This document shows positions 6,723 to 14,141 of a stretch of DNA of 34,314 nucleotides, piece by piece (position 1 is the first letter of the stretch; every line of letters starts with the position of its first letter). The translations under genes were made by a program, and so were the position numbers. The notes beneath the pieces are model-generated. The model was not told the DNA's origin, ran no database searches, and was given only the letters and a program-made list of their open reading frames with translations. This stretch comes from CAYOLL01 sp964404765 [NCBI: uncultured Gemmatimonadota bacterium] (GTDB lineage Bacteria > 4572-55), in NCBI GenBank assembly GCA_964404765.1, contig CAYOLL010000004.1:1-34314 (forward strand), written 5' to 3'.

Positions 6723-8435
6723 ATGGGAAATTTTTTACCAAATCAAATGCGTACGTGTGATACGACGCGGCTACCCGTTTGTCTGACGGCGCAGCTATTT
6801 ATCCGCGCTCATGCCGTATTTGCCGTTGTCTATTTACTGGTGGGCGCGATTGCCGCGCTACTATTGGCCTTGACGCGCTGGTCGGCGGTCCATCTGCTGC
6901 CTGCCGATTGGTACTATCGCATTTTGACTTTACACGGTATCAACATGCTGATTTTTTGGATGCTATTTATGGAAGTAGCGATTCTCTATTTTGCCAGCAC
7001 AACGCTGCTTAACTCACGCACTTTTTCCAAACCAATGGGTTGGGTCGGTTTTGTGCTGATGGTTGTAGGCTCGCTCATGACCGATTGGATGATTTTAACC
7101 GGCAAGGGCGATGTATTAATGACCTCATACGTGCCGCTCAAAGCGGATCCGATGTTCTATCTGGGCATCATTTTGGTAGCCGTCGGTGTCTTGCTGGGCA
7201 TTGTTAATTTTTTTGGAACACTCTATATCGCTAAACGGGATCATACTTATACCGGTTCGGTGCCATTAGTCACTTTTGGCGCATTGGCCGCGGCCATTAT
7301 CGGCGTGCTGACCATTTTGCATGGCGCGGCCATCTTGATCCCGACAATGCTCTGGTCAATGGGTTTGATGCCGGTCCCGGACGCGGGCGTTTATCGTCTG
7401 ATCTGGTGGGGACTGGGCCATGTTTCGCAGCAAGTAAATGTCTGTGCGATGGTTTCCGTGTGGTACTTTCTGGCCACGCTGACTGTCGGCGCGCGCCCGC
7501 TAAACGAAACCGTCTGTCGCACGGCTTTTATTCTCTATATTTTATTCATCAACTTAGCTTCGGCGCATCATTTATTGGTCGATCCCGGTGTTGGAGCTAC
7601 CTGGAAAATATGGAACACTTCCTACGCTATGTACCTGGCTGTATTAGCCTCGCTGATTCACGGCTTCACCGTGCCGGCATCGGTCGAAGTGGCCCAGCGC
7701 ATGAAAGGCTACACTCGCGGCATGTTCCAATGGCTGACTTCCGCGCCGTGGGGCGATCCGGGCTTTTCCAGCTTCTTCCTGTCGCTGACAATTTTTGGTT
7801 TTATTGGTGGTATTACCGGAGTGACGCTGGGCACTGAGCAAATTAATATCATTGCTCACAATACGTTGCGTATTCCCGGTCACTTCCATGCCACAGTGGT
7901 CGGCGGCTCAACGCTGGCTTTTATGGGTTTAGCCTACTATGTGGTTCCGCTGATTTTTCAGCGTGAGTTTTATTTAAAGGGCGTTGCTCGGGTGCAGCCG
8001 TACATTTTTGCCGCCGGTATTGTTATGCTGTCATTCGGGATGTCCTTTGCCGGTTCATACGGTGTGCCGCGCCGCCATTATGATGTTGATTTTACCGGGG
8101 CGAATATTCCGGCCGGTTTCGACTCTGCCGCACACTTTATGTTAGGGATTGTCGGTATTGGTGGAACTCTGGCTTTCATTGGGGCATTGATTTTTGTTCT
8201 GCTGGTGGTGGCGGCTGTCTTTTTTGGTAAATCCAATGTCGGTCAGCCCATGTCCGCCTGGCAATCTGCGGATAATCTGAAAATGAACGCCAACGTGCTG
8301 TCCCGGCCAATTGATGAGGCCATTGCGCATAAAGTTCCGGGTACTGTCACTTTAACGCTTGTCTTATTGGTATCTTTTGTGGTATACTATTTTGCTAACT
8401 GGAAAGCGTTGGCAGATGTCTGGTTTGTGCGGTAA
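6723..8435 (+). CDS. Heme-copper subunit I, probable NO reductase of eNOR-like type
   Basis: 570-residue catalytic subunit, start after TTAGGAGGAAAT. All six heme/metal histidines are visible: H71 (helix II), H233 (helix VI), H282-H283 (helix VII, SAHHLLVDPG), H387 and H389 (helix X, PGHFHATVVGG). The sequence resembles B-family enzymes. In O2-reducing oxidases of the A and B families the helix VI histidine is followed four residues later by the cross-linked Tyr; here GHVSQQ gives Q237 instead. Loss of that Tyr together with an NsrR-like regulator and nirK next door suggests NO reduction, as proposed for B-family-derived eNOR enzymes; an unusual O2 oxidase cannot be excluded. About 13-14 membrane helices. 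The partner CuA subunit lies upstream. Confidence 0.85.
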   Translation: MGNFLPNQMRTCDTTRLPVCLTAQLFIRAHAVFAVVYLLVGAIAALLLALTRWSAVHLLPADWYYRILTLHGINMLIFWMLFMEVAILYFASTTLLNSRTFSKPMGWVGFVLMVVGSLMTDWMILTGKGDVLMTSYVPLKADPMFYLGIILVAVGVLLGIVNFFGTLYIAKRDHTYTGSVPLVTFGALAAAIIGVLTILHGAAILIPTMLWSMGLMPVPDAGVYRLIWWGLGHVSQQVNVCAMVSVWYFLATLTVGARPLNETVCRTAFILYILFINLASAHHLLVDPGVGATWKIWNTSYAMYLAVLASLIHGFTVPASVEVAQRMKGYTRGMFQWLTSAPWGDPGFSSFFLSLTIFGFIGGITGVTLGTEQINIIAHNTLRIPGHFHATVVGGSTLAFMGLAYYVVPLIFQREFYLKGVARVQPYIFAAGIVMLSFGMSFAGSYGVPRRHYDVDFTGANIPAGFDSAAHFMLGIVGIGGTLAFIGALIFVLLVVAAVFFGKSNVGQPMSAWQSADNLKMNANVLSRPIDEAIAHKVPGTVTLTLVLLVSFVVYYFANWKALADVWFVR

Positions 8436-8446
8436 ACTTCTAACAT

Positions 8447-8506
8447 GGAGTGCAAAAATAGATTTTTGCAGTGGGAAAAAAGTGCAAAATTAAAATTTTG
8501 CACTCC
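8447..8506. repeat. Double-hairpin intergenic repeat, copy 3 (best preserved)
   Basis: The 60-bp unit begins GGAGTGC and ends GCACTCC. Hairpin 1 is TGCAAAAAT/ATTTTTGCA (8451-8470, 2-base loop). Hairpin 2 has perfect 11-bp arms, AGTGCAAAATT/AATTTTGCACT (8481-8504, 2-base loop). It fills the gap between subunit I and the HiPIP gene. Confidence 0.7.
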
Positions 8507-8542
8507 GATACTTTAACCAATTTTAAATGGAGCGAACCAATC

Positions 8543-8893
8543 ATGGAAAACATGATTACCCGGAAAGAGTTTTTGAAAAAACTTGGCCTGATCGGCGTGG
8601 CCGCTTTTGGCGGCAGCACGCTATTAACGGCTTGCAGTAAAGGCGGCGAGCAAAGCGGGGGCGGCGCAGCGGCGGATCCTTGCGCGGATATCAGCGGCTT
8701 GAGCGATGCCGATAAGCAGACCCGCACCCAATTTCAATACGCTACAACGTCCGCCGATCCCAACAAGACCTGTGACAAATGCGCTTTGTGGCAAGGCGTA
8801 ACCGGCAGCGGCCCGTGCGGCGCCTGCCAGGTTGTCAAAGGCCCGATCGCCGTTTTAGGCACTTGCACGGCGTTTGCGGCCAAGCCGGCGTAA
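8543..8893 (+). CDS. High-potential iron-sulfur protein (HiPIP), exported lipoprotein
   Basis: 116-residue precursor starting MENMITRKEF after GGAGCGAACCAATC. The N-terminus has a Tat-like TRKEFLKK motif (RK instead of RR), a hydrophobic stretch and a lipobox LLTAC with the lipidated Cys at 31. The mature domain has C77-x2-C80, C95 and C108 in the spacing and context of HiPIPs, with an extra Cys at 92; the ending GxCxAFA is also characteristic. HiPIPs carry one [4Fe-4S] cluster and shuttle electrons in the periplasm, including to heme-copper oxidases in Rhodothermus. The position right after subunit I argues that it donates to the CuA subunit. Lipidation would tether it to a membrane. Confidence 0.9.
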   Translation: MENMITRKEFLKKLGLIGVAAFGGSTLLTACSKGGEQSGGGAAADPCADISGLSDADKQTRTQFQYATTSADPNKTCDKCALWQGVTGSGPCGACQVVKGPIAVLGTCTAFAAKPA

Positions 8894-8903
8894 TGTTATT
8901 TTT

Positions 8904-8958
8904 GAACCGGATCAACCCAAAGGATTTTGCGAGCCTTTTGGGTTGATCTTACCGGTTC
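8904..8958. terminator. Long stem-loop after the HiPIP gene
   Basis: GAACCGG plus ATCAACCCAAAGG (8904-8923) pairs with CCTTTTGGGTTGAT plus ACCGGTTC (8934-8958), with a one-base bulge and a short internal loop. It begins 10 bp after the stop codon. No T-run follows, so it may act as an mRNA 3'-end stabiliser or a partial terminator between the heme-copper genes and the Sco fusion. Confidence 0.55.
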
Positions 8959-9044
8959 TGTGAATTCGAGACTCGGTCAAAATTTTTTAATCAGTTTAGT
9001 GATAAATGGATATATTTTTCCTTTATCTGCAAAGCGAGGCTCCT

Positions 9045-9992
9045 ATGAAAATCATCGAAAATATACAGCAATTCCTGATTGGCTGGCGCTTTCCGGTGAT
9101 GATGGTGTCCATGCTGCTTTTTTTCAGCCTGGAGTTATTTATTGTCCTGTTGATTCCGGCTTCGAGCGGGGCGGCGGCACAGTTTGCCGAAGATTTTAAA
9201 ACCTGGTGTTTTGGCTATGACCCGGCTACGGGTAAACTGGAATGGGGTTATGTGATTATGTTTCTGATTCAGCCCTTGATGATGTGTGGCGTAATCATCA
9301 TGGTTTGGATCAAGCCGCTCAAGGAAGTCTGGCAAGATCGTCCGACTCAGACGGTGCCGTATCTGGTCAGTTCGGCTACGATTGTGCTGGCCCTGGGTGT
9401 AAGCCTGACGCTGATGGTTGGCGCGGATGCCCGCGCTGCCGATGAGCAATTGCCTTTTCCGGCTGAGGCGCTGCGCACGGAACTAAACCCGATCCCATTT
9501 TCGCTGATGAATCAGGATAGCGCCGTTGTGAGCCTGGAATCGTTAAAAGGCCGGGTGACGCTGATTACGGCAGTTTACGCCCGCTGTGGCTATACGTGCC
9601 CGATGATTTTGGCGCAAACGCGTCGGGTGATGAGCTCCCTGACGCCACAGGAATTGAAAGAGCTTTCGATTCTGGGCATCACGCTCGATCCGGAGCATGA
9701 CGATGTCGCCGTGCTGCGGGAAATGGCCGCCGGTCAACAAGTCAAGACGCCGCTGTTCCATTTTCTAACCGGCGAATCAGCCTATGTTAACCAAACCCTT
9801 GATATGTATGGTTTTGCCCGCAAGCGCAATCCGGAAACCGGGGTGATCGACCACGCCAATCTTTTTTTATTAATTGATCGGCAGGGCAAAATCGCTTATC
9901 GCTTTTCGATTGGCAAACGGCAGGAAGATTGGCTGGTTCACGCCATACGCATGTTGATTAAAGAAAAAAAGGGTTCGGGTGTCGCGGCATGA
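9045..9992 (+). CDS. Three-helix membrane domain fused to Sco1/SenC copper chaperone
   Basis: 315-residue protein; the ATG at 9045 is chosen because AGCGAGG lies 5 bp upstream, whereas the in-frame ATG at 9006 has none. Three membrane helices (about residues 16-38, 66-89, 104-125) precede a thioredoxin-fold Sco domain (about 145-305) with the copper ligands C181 and C185 (ARCGYTCPM) and H270 (IDHANLFLL). Sco proteins deliver copper to, or reduce, the CuA site of subunit II, encoded 2.4 kb upstream. The usual Sco has only one anchor helix, so the three-helix domain is an addition. It may alternatively mature the NirK copper sites. Confidence 0.88.
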   Translation: MKIIENIQQFLIGWRFPVMMVSMLLFFSLELFIVLLIPASSGAAAQFAEDFKTWCFGYDPATGKLEWGYVIMFLIQPLMMCGVIIMVWIKPLKEVWQDRPTQTVPYLVSSATIVLALGVSLTLMVGADARAADEQLPFPAEALRTELNPIPFSLMNQDSAVVSLESLKGRVTLITAVYARCGYTCPMILAQTRRVMSSLTPQELKELSILGITLDPEHDDVAVLREMAAGQQVKTPLFHFLTGESAYVNQTLDMYGFARKRNPETGVIDHANLFLLIDRQGKIAYRFSIGKRQEDWLVHAIRMLIKEKKGSGVAA

Positions 9993-10010
9993 CCTGAAAA
10001 ACTCGTGACA

Positions 10011-10050
10011 GGCCACAAAGGCACGAAAACACTAAGTTTCACGAAGTTTG
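10011..10050. repeat. Low-complexity intergenic motif (GGCAC/ACACTAAG/CACGAAG type)
   Basis: The 40 bp before the cytochrome b fusion contain CCACAAAGGCACGAAAAC followed by ACTAAGTTTCACGAAGTTTG. Similar degenerate runs are, from memory, common between genes of unrelated environmental bacteria, always non-coding. No function is known to me. This is a single copy in this window, so the repeat label rests on recall. Confidence 0.35.
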
Positions 10051-10104
10051 TTAATGTTTTATGTCTTCAGCGCTTATGTTTGTGAACAATTCACCCGGAA
10101 AATT

Positions 10105-12207
10105 ATGCGCCCACGCCCCATCATTACCCATGAGGATATACCACAACTAAATGCAACGCATGTGCGTGATGCCCGGTCCGAACCACCGGTGCGTGGCGAA
10201 GCTCTGCTGACCCAATTAGATATGCAGTTTACCCGGCTAAACCGATGGGTTAAGGCTGTCGTCCCTGATGCACTTAATCCGTTTACGCAGATGGGCGCCG
10301 TGGCGGATACGATGTTTATCGTTGCCATTATTAGTGGTATCTTGCTGTTGTTTTGGTATAAGGCCAGCGTGTTTCAGGCCTATGATTCGTTAGAAGCGAT
10401 GCGGCATAATTGGCCGGCGCAGTTAGTGCGCTCAATCCATCGTTATAGTTCGGACGGTTGTTTGCTCTTTGTCATTTTACATGCATTGCAAATTCTGGGA
10501 GCACGCAAGTTTGGCGGTGTGCGCTGGCTGGCCTGGGTTTCCGGTGTGGCGCTGGTCTGGCTGTTATGGGTAGATGGCTGGACGGGTTATTGGCTGGTTT
10601 GGGACGTGTCGGCGCAGCAAGTAGCGCTTGGCACCGCGAAATGGTTAGATGTGCTGCCGATTTTTGCCGACCCTTTATCACGTTCTTTTTTAACTGACGA
10701 CAGCGTCAATTCGTTATTCTTTTTTGTGGTGTTTTTTATCCACATGCTGCTGCCGCTGGTCATGGGTGTGGCGTTGTGGATTCACATTATGCGCTTAAAT
10801 GATTCGCATTTTCTGACCAATCGCAAGTTGACCGGCATTTTGCTTACGGCGCTGGTAATGGTTTCGCTTCTCTTTCCGGCTCTATCGGCTGAACAAGCGG
10901 CCATGCAAATCGCGCCACAATCTTTCAAGATGGATTGGTTTTATTTATTACCGCTGATTGTGACGGATCGTTTACATGGCGGTGGTTTGTGGTTAGTTAC
11001 CGTCATTTTTACGGTTGCTTTTTTTAGTGTGCCGTGGGCTATGGCCCGACAACGATCCGCGCCGGCAAAGGTCAATCCGGAACGCTGTCACGGCTGCACA
11101 CAGTGTTTTCAGGATTGTCCATTTAACGCGATTACGATGCGCCCGCGTGATGGTAAGCATCCGGTTGTATCCTATATTGATCCGGATAAGTGCGTGGGCT
11201 GCGGCGTGTGCGTCGGCTCGTGCGATCCCTGGGCAATTGAGTTTGATGCCCTGCGGCAGATGGATGTGCGCAAATGGATTCGTCAGCGGCTCAAGATCGA
11301 AACTGCTGATCCGCGTCACGTTGCTTTTGTTTGCGCCGATTCTGCCGGGGCGGATTTACAACTGAATGCCGCCGGGGAGTGCGCTGAATTGACTGGCTAT
11401 CGAATCGTGCCTGTGCCGTGTGTAAGCTGGCTGTTTGCGCCCATGATCGCGCAAGTATTGCGGGCCGGTGTGCCGGGGGTGATGGTTGTGGGTTGCGGAC
11501 CAAACGAAATTTGTCGTAAAGGCAACCGTTGGACGGCCGAACGTCTGGCTGGAACCCGCGAGCCTTATTTACTGATGACACCTTCTGCGGCCGCAGATCA
11601 TGATGAAAGTGATCTGGTTGGGCGGATTCGATATATACGCTACGATCGATCGCAGAAGGCGGAATTTATTGCCGACGCGCAGGATTTTCGGGCCGGAAAA
11701 GTGACTGCGCCAAAAGTGTCCGCCCGGCGTTGGGCAAACGTGGTGGTTATTTTTCTTATCTTAGCTGGGGCGATCATTACATTGAGTCGCATGCCCTATC
11801 GTCCGCCACAGTTGGAAACCGCGGAATTAGTGATCTCTTTCAAACATCCGGGGCAGTTGGTCGAGCAGGTTACGGCTTCCGCTGCCGATCAACAAAATAT
11901 ATTGCCGCACATGCGTGGCGGCGCCTCTAAAAAGAGGTTACGTACGGCGGTTCGTTTGCAGGTATTCGTCGATGGCGCAGAAAAAGTCAATCAAACACTG
12001 GCTCCACGCGGTCTATTTAGCGATGGCGCTAGCATTGCCATTGAAAAAATACCGCTATTGGAAGGTCGCCATCTGGTTAAAGTGCGAGTAGGCGATTCGG
12101 CTAATCCGGATGAATGGCAATTTTCTGATTCGCGCGAGCTGGATTTTAAAATAGCAACGCGACGTGTAGTTTTGTTCAGCAAATCGGCGGGATTTAAATG
12201 GTATTGA
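10105..12207 (+). CDS. Cytochrome b / 2[4Fe-4S] ferredoxin / MvhD-like fusion protein
   Basis: 700-residue fusion. The start at 10105 ([11 protein letters not shown]) has GGAA nearby; an earlier start at 10054 lacks a ribosome binding site. Residues about 60-310 are a cytochrome b like that of bc1/b6f, with heme ligand pairs H112/H126 and H213/H227, each 14 apart. [10 protein letters not shown] (about 275-284) sits where bc1 has the Qo-site PEWY. Next comes a ferredoxin domain with two full CxxCxxCxxxC motifs (C328-C338, C363-C373). Residues about 405-485 resemble MvhD/FrhD-type hydrogenase delta subunits, with cysteines 410, 426, 439, 464 and 470 and the motif [13 protein letters not shown]. 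Then come one membrane helix (about 543-562) and a 135-residue C-terminal domain. It probably exchanges electrons between quinol and a partner; no Rieske or cytochrome c1 gene is nearby. Confidence 0.85.
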   Translation: MRPRPIITHEDIPQLNATHVRDARSEPPVRGEALLTQLDMQFTRLNRWVKAVVPDALNPFTQMGAVADTMFIVAIISGILLLFWYKASVFQAYDSLEAMRHNWPAQLVRSIHRYSSDGCLLFVILHALQILGARKFGGVRWLAWVSGVALVWLLWVDGWTGYWLVWDVSAQQVALGTAKWLDVLPIFADPLSRSFLTDDSVNSLFFFVVFFIHMLLPLVMGVALWIHIMRLNDSHFLTNRKLTGILLTALVMVSLLFPALSAEQAAMQIAPQSFKMDWFYLLPLIVTDRLHGGGLWLVTVIFTVAFFSVPWAMARQRSAPAKVNPERCHGCTQCFQDCPFNAITMRPRDGKHPVVSYIDPDKCVGCGVCVGSCDPWAIEFDALRQMDVRKWIRQRLKIETADPRHVAFVCADSAGADLQLNAAGECAELTGYRIVPVPCVSWLFAPMIAQVLRAGVPGVMVVGCGPNEICRKGNRWTAERLAGTREPYLLMTPSAAADHDESDLVGRIRYIRYDRSQKAEFIADAQDFRAGKVTAPKVSARRWANVVVIFLILAGAIITLSRMPYRPPQLETAELVISFKHPGQLVEQVTASAADQQNILPHMRGGASKKRLRTAVRLQVFVDGAEKVNQTLAPRGLFSDGASIAIEKIPLLEGRHLVKVRVGDSANPDEWQFSDSRELDFKIATRRVVLFSKSAGFKWY

Positions 12208-12252
12208 TCAAATAGATTTGCACAAGTTTCAAATTTTAGCGCACTTGCGTGC

Positions 12253-12280
12253 TAATAATGGACATGTAAGTCTATTATTA
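12253..12280. promoter_or_regulatory. Candidate Rrf2/NsrR operator, site 3, before nirK
   Basis: Arms TAATAATGGAC and GTCTATTATTA (11 bp, one mismatch) flank the 6-bp centre ATGTAA. The core AATGGAC-N6-GTCTATT matches sites 1 and 2 upstream of the heme-copper operon. It lies about 80 bp before the nirK start codon, in the only substantial gap upstream of that gene. Confidence 0.6.
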
Positions 12281-12358
12281 TATTTTGTTTGCTACTTTAA
12301 TTCACAACGCGAGTTTGTGAGCTCGCACAATATCAATCTAAGGGAAGGAGTACGGGTT

Positions 12359-13846
12359 ATGGGAACAAAAAAGGGGTTGTTTTTCGGAACAGCGATGGTG
12401 ATTTTGACGCTTTCGTTATCGCTTATTTACTCATGTAATGAGCAGCAATCGGCACAATCAAAGTCAAGTGGGAGTAGCAGTAAAGCAGACAATGGGCTCG
12501 TTAAGTTGGAGCCGGTGGCCGTACAAGGCGAGGAAGTGGCAGTCTTAACCGATCCACCGATGGTGCCGCCACCGATTACGCGCACCAATGCGACAAAAGT
12601 GATTGTCAATCTGGAGGTTATTGAAAAAACAATGCGGATTGCCGACGGAGTGATGTATACTTTTTGGACATTCGGCGGGACGGTGCCTGGCAAGTTTATC
12701 CGCGTGCGTGAAGGCGATTTTGTAGAGTTTCACCTGAAAAATCATCCGGAAAATAAGTTGCCGCATAATATTGACTTACATGCGGTTACGGGACCTGGCG
12801 GCGGCGCAGCCTCCTCATTTACTGCCCCGGGGCACGAGTCGGTCTTTTCGTTTACGGCGATGAACCGCGGCTTGTATGTCTATCACTGCGCGACGGCGCC
12901 GGTAGGTATGCATGTGGCCAACGGCATGTATGGCTTGATCTATGTTCAGCCAAAGGAAGGCTTGCCGCCGGTTGACAAAGAATACTATGTTTTCCAAAGC
13001 GATTTTTACACCAAAGGCGCGTATGGCGCAGCCGGTCTGCAACCCTTCAGCATGGAGAAAGCTTTGCAGGAACTGCCGGATTATGTGGTTTTTAACGGCT
13101 CCGTCGGTTCGACAACCGGCGATAAGGCGATGACCGCCAAAGTCGGCGATAAAGTGCGCCTTTTTGTTGGCAATGGCGGCCCGAATATGGTCTCTTCCTT
13201 CCACGTTATTGGCGAAATTTTTGATAATGTTTATGAAGAAGGCGGCGATCGGGTTAATCATAACGTGCAGACAACAATGGTTCCGGCGGGCGGCTCGACG
13301 ATCACCGAATTTGTGTGTGAAGTGCCGGGCACGTTTATCCTGGTTGACCATTCCATTTTCCGGGCGTTTAACAAAGGCGCTATCGCGATGCTAAAAGTCG
13401 AAGGCGCTGAAAATAAAACGATCTACTCCGGTAAGCAGGATGATCGTATCTATCAAGGTGAAGGTTCTGCGGTGCAGGAAATGCCGGGGGGAGCTGTTGT
13501 CGAAGCGCCCGCAGCCAAGACCAAAGAGGAGCGTATGGAGCGCGGACAAAATGTGTATAAATCCATTTGCATTGCCTGCCATCAGGCCGAAGGTCAGGGT
13601 ATGCCGGGCGCATTCCCGCCATTGGCCGGTTCGGACTTCCTGAATGCTGACAAGAACCGCGCCATCAAGACGGTAATGAACGGCTTGGAAGGTAAGGTGA
13701 CGGTTAACGGCGCGGATTACAACGGCATCATGCCCAAGCTGAACCTGACAGATGAAGATATTGCCAATGTTGTTACCTATGTGCTGAATAGCTGGGGCAA
13801 TAGCGGCGGCGAGATTACGCGAGATGATGTGAAGAAACTGCGGTAG
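12359..13846 (+). CDS. nirK: Copper nitrite reductase with fused C-terminal cytochrome c, lipoprotein
   Basis: 495-residue precursor, ATG at 12359 after AAGGAG. A signal sequence ends in the lipobox LIYSC (Cys26). Two cupredoxin domains (about 75-200 and 205-350) hold all copper sites. Type 1: H136, C177, H185, M190. Type 2: H141, H176, H331. The catalytic pair D139 and H282 is also present. A linker leads to a class I cytochrome c (about 390-485) with C404-IA-C407-H408 and axial M458. The enzyme reduces nitrite to NO in the periplasm, and the fused heme supplies electrons internally. It lies downstream of the cytochrome b fusion, with its own probable operator at 12253-12280 and a hairpin after the stop. 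Confidence 0.95.
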   Translation: MGTKKGLFFGTAMVILTLSLSLIYSCNEQQSAQSKSSGSSSKADNGLVKLEPVAVQGEEVAVLTDPPMVPPPITRTNATKVIVNLEVIEKTMRIADGVMYTFWTFGGTVPGKFIRVREGDFVEFHLKNHPENKLPHNIDLHAVTGPGGGAASSFTAPGHESVFSFTAMNRGLYVYHCATAPVGMHVANGMYGLIYVQPKEGLPPVDKEYYVFQSDFYTKGAYGAAGLQPFSMEKALQELPDYVVFNGSVGSTTGDKAMTAKVGDKVRLFVGNGGPNMVSSFHVIGEIFDNVYEEGGDRVNHNVQTTMVPAGGSTITEFVCEVPGTFILVDHSIFRAFNKGAIAMLKVEGAENKTIYSGKQDDRIYQGEGSAVQEMPGGAVVEAPAAKTKEERMERGQNVYKSICIACHQAEGQGMPGAFPPLAGSDFLNADKNRAIKTVMNGLEGKVTVNGADYNGIMPKLNLTDEDIANVVTYVLNSWGNSGGEITRDDVKKLR

Positions 13847-13869
13847 TATTGTTAAAAATTAGTCGTGCT

Positions 13870-13907
13870 ACAGATACCCACTTTCTTCATGGAAAGTGGG
13901 TATCTGT
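13870..13907. terminator. Strong 16-bp stem-loop after nirK
   Basis: ACAGATACCCACTTTC (13870-13885) pairs perfectly with GAAAGTGGGTATCTGT (13892-13907) around a 6-base loop. It starts 23 bp after the nirK stop. The run GTTTGG follows rather than a proper T-tract, so termination is likely but not textbook. It could also be a dispersed palindrome. Confidence 0.65.
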
Positions 13908-14038
13908 GTTTGGTAGAGCCAGAATTGCTCTCGCCCTCTTTGAACGCCTTCGCAAACTGCTTCCGAATACACATTTCCTGACAAGTTAGACCGATCTTAT
14001 CATCCCATCCGAATTTTCAAGTGTATTAGCCAAAACGC

Positions 14039-14068
14039 TTGACAAGTTTTTGCCGCGTATGCTATACT
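14039..14068 (+). promoter_or_regulatory. Sigma70-type promoter of the TPR-Clp gene
   Basis: TTGACA at 14039-14044 and TATACT at 14063-14068 are separated by 18 bp, 73 bp before the ATG of the Clp-type ATPase. The gap from nirK (13847-14141) otherwise holds only the hairpin at 13870-13907. Confidence 0.65.
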
Positions 14069-14141
14069 TGAACGGTATTTAACTTTTCGTACAAATCGAC
14101 ATATTTTTTTATTCAGCGGGGCTAAAAATAAAGGACGCCAC

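Noticed and set aside
5801-8506. CRISPR-like array
   Set aside because: The repeats are spaced by whole genes, are palindromic, and have no regular spacers or cas genes.
8904-8958. Standard intrinsic terminator
   Set aside because: The stem is good but the sequence after it has no T-run, so only a stem-loop with possible terminator function is claimed.
12218-12358. N-terminal extension of nirK from the upstream in-frame ATG at 12218
   Set aside because: It has no ribosome binding site, would bury the lipoprotein signal and runs through the operator dyad; ATG at 12359 has AAGGAG.
13847-14141. Small RNA or riboswitch before the TPR-Clp gene
   Set aside because: Apart from the hairpin at 13870-13907 and the promoter at 14039-14068, no conserved RNA structure could be recognised by eye.
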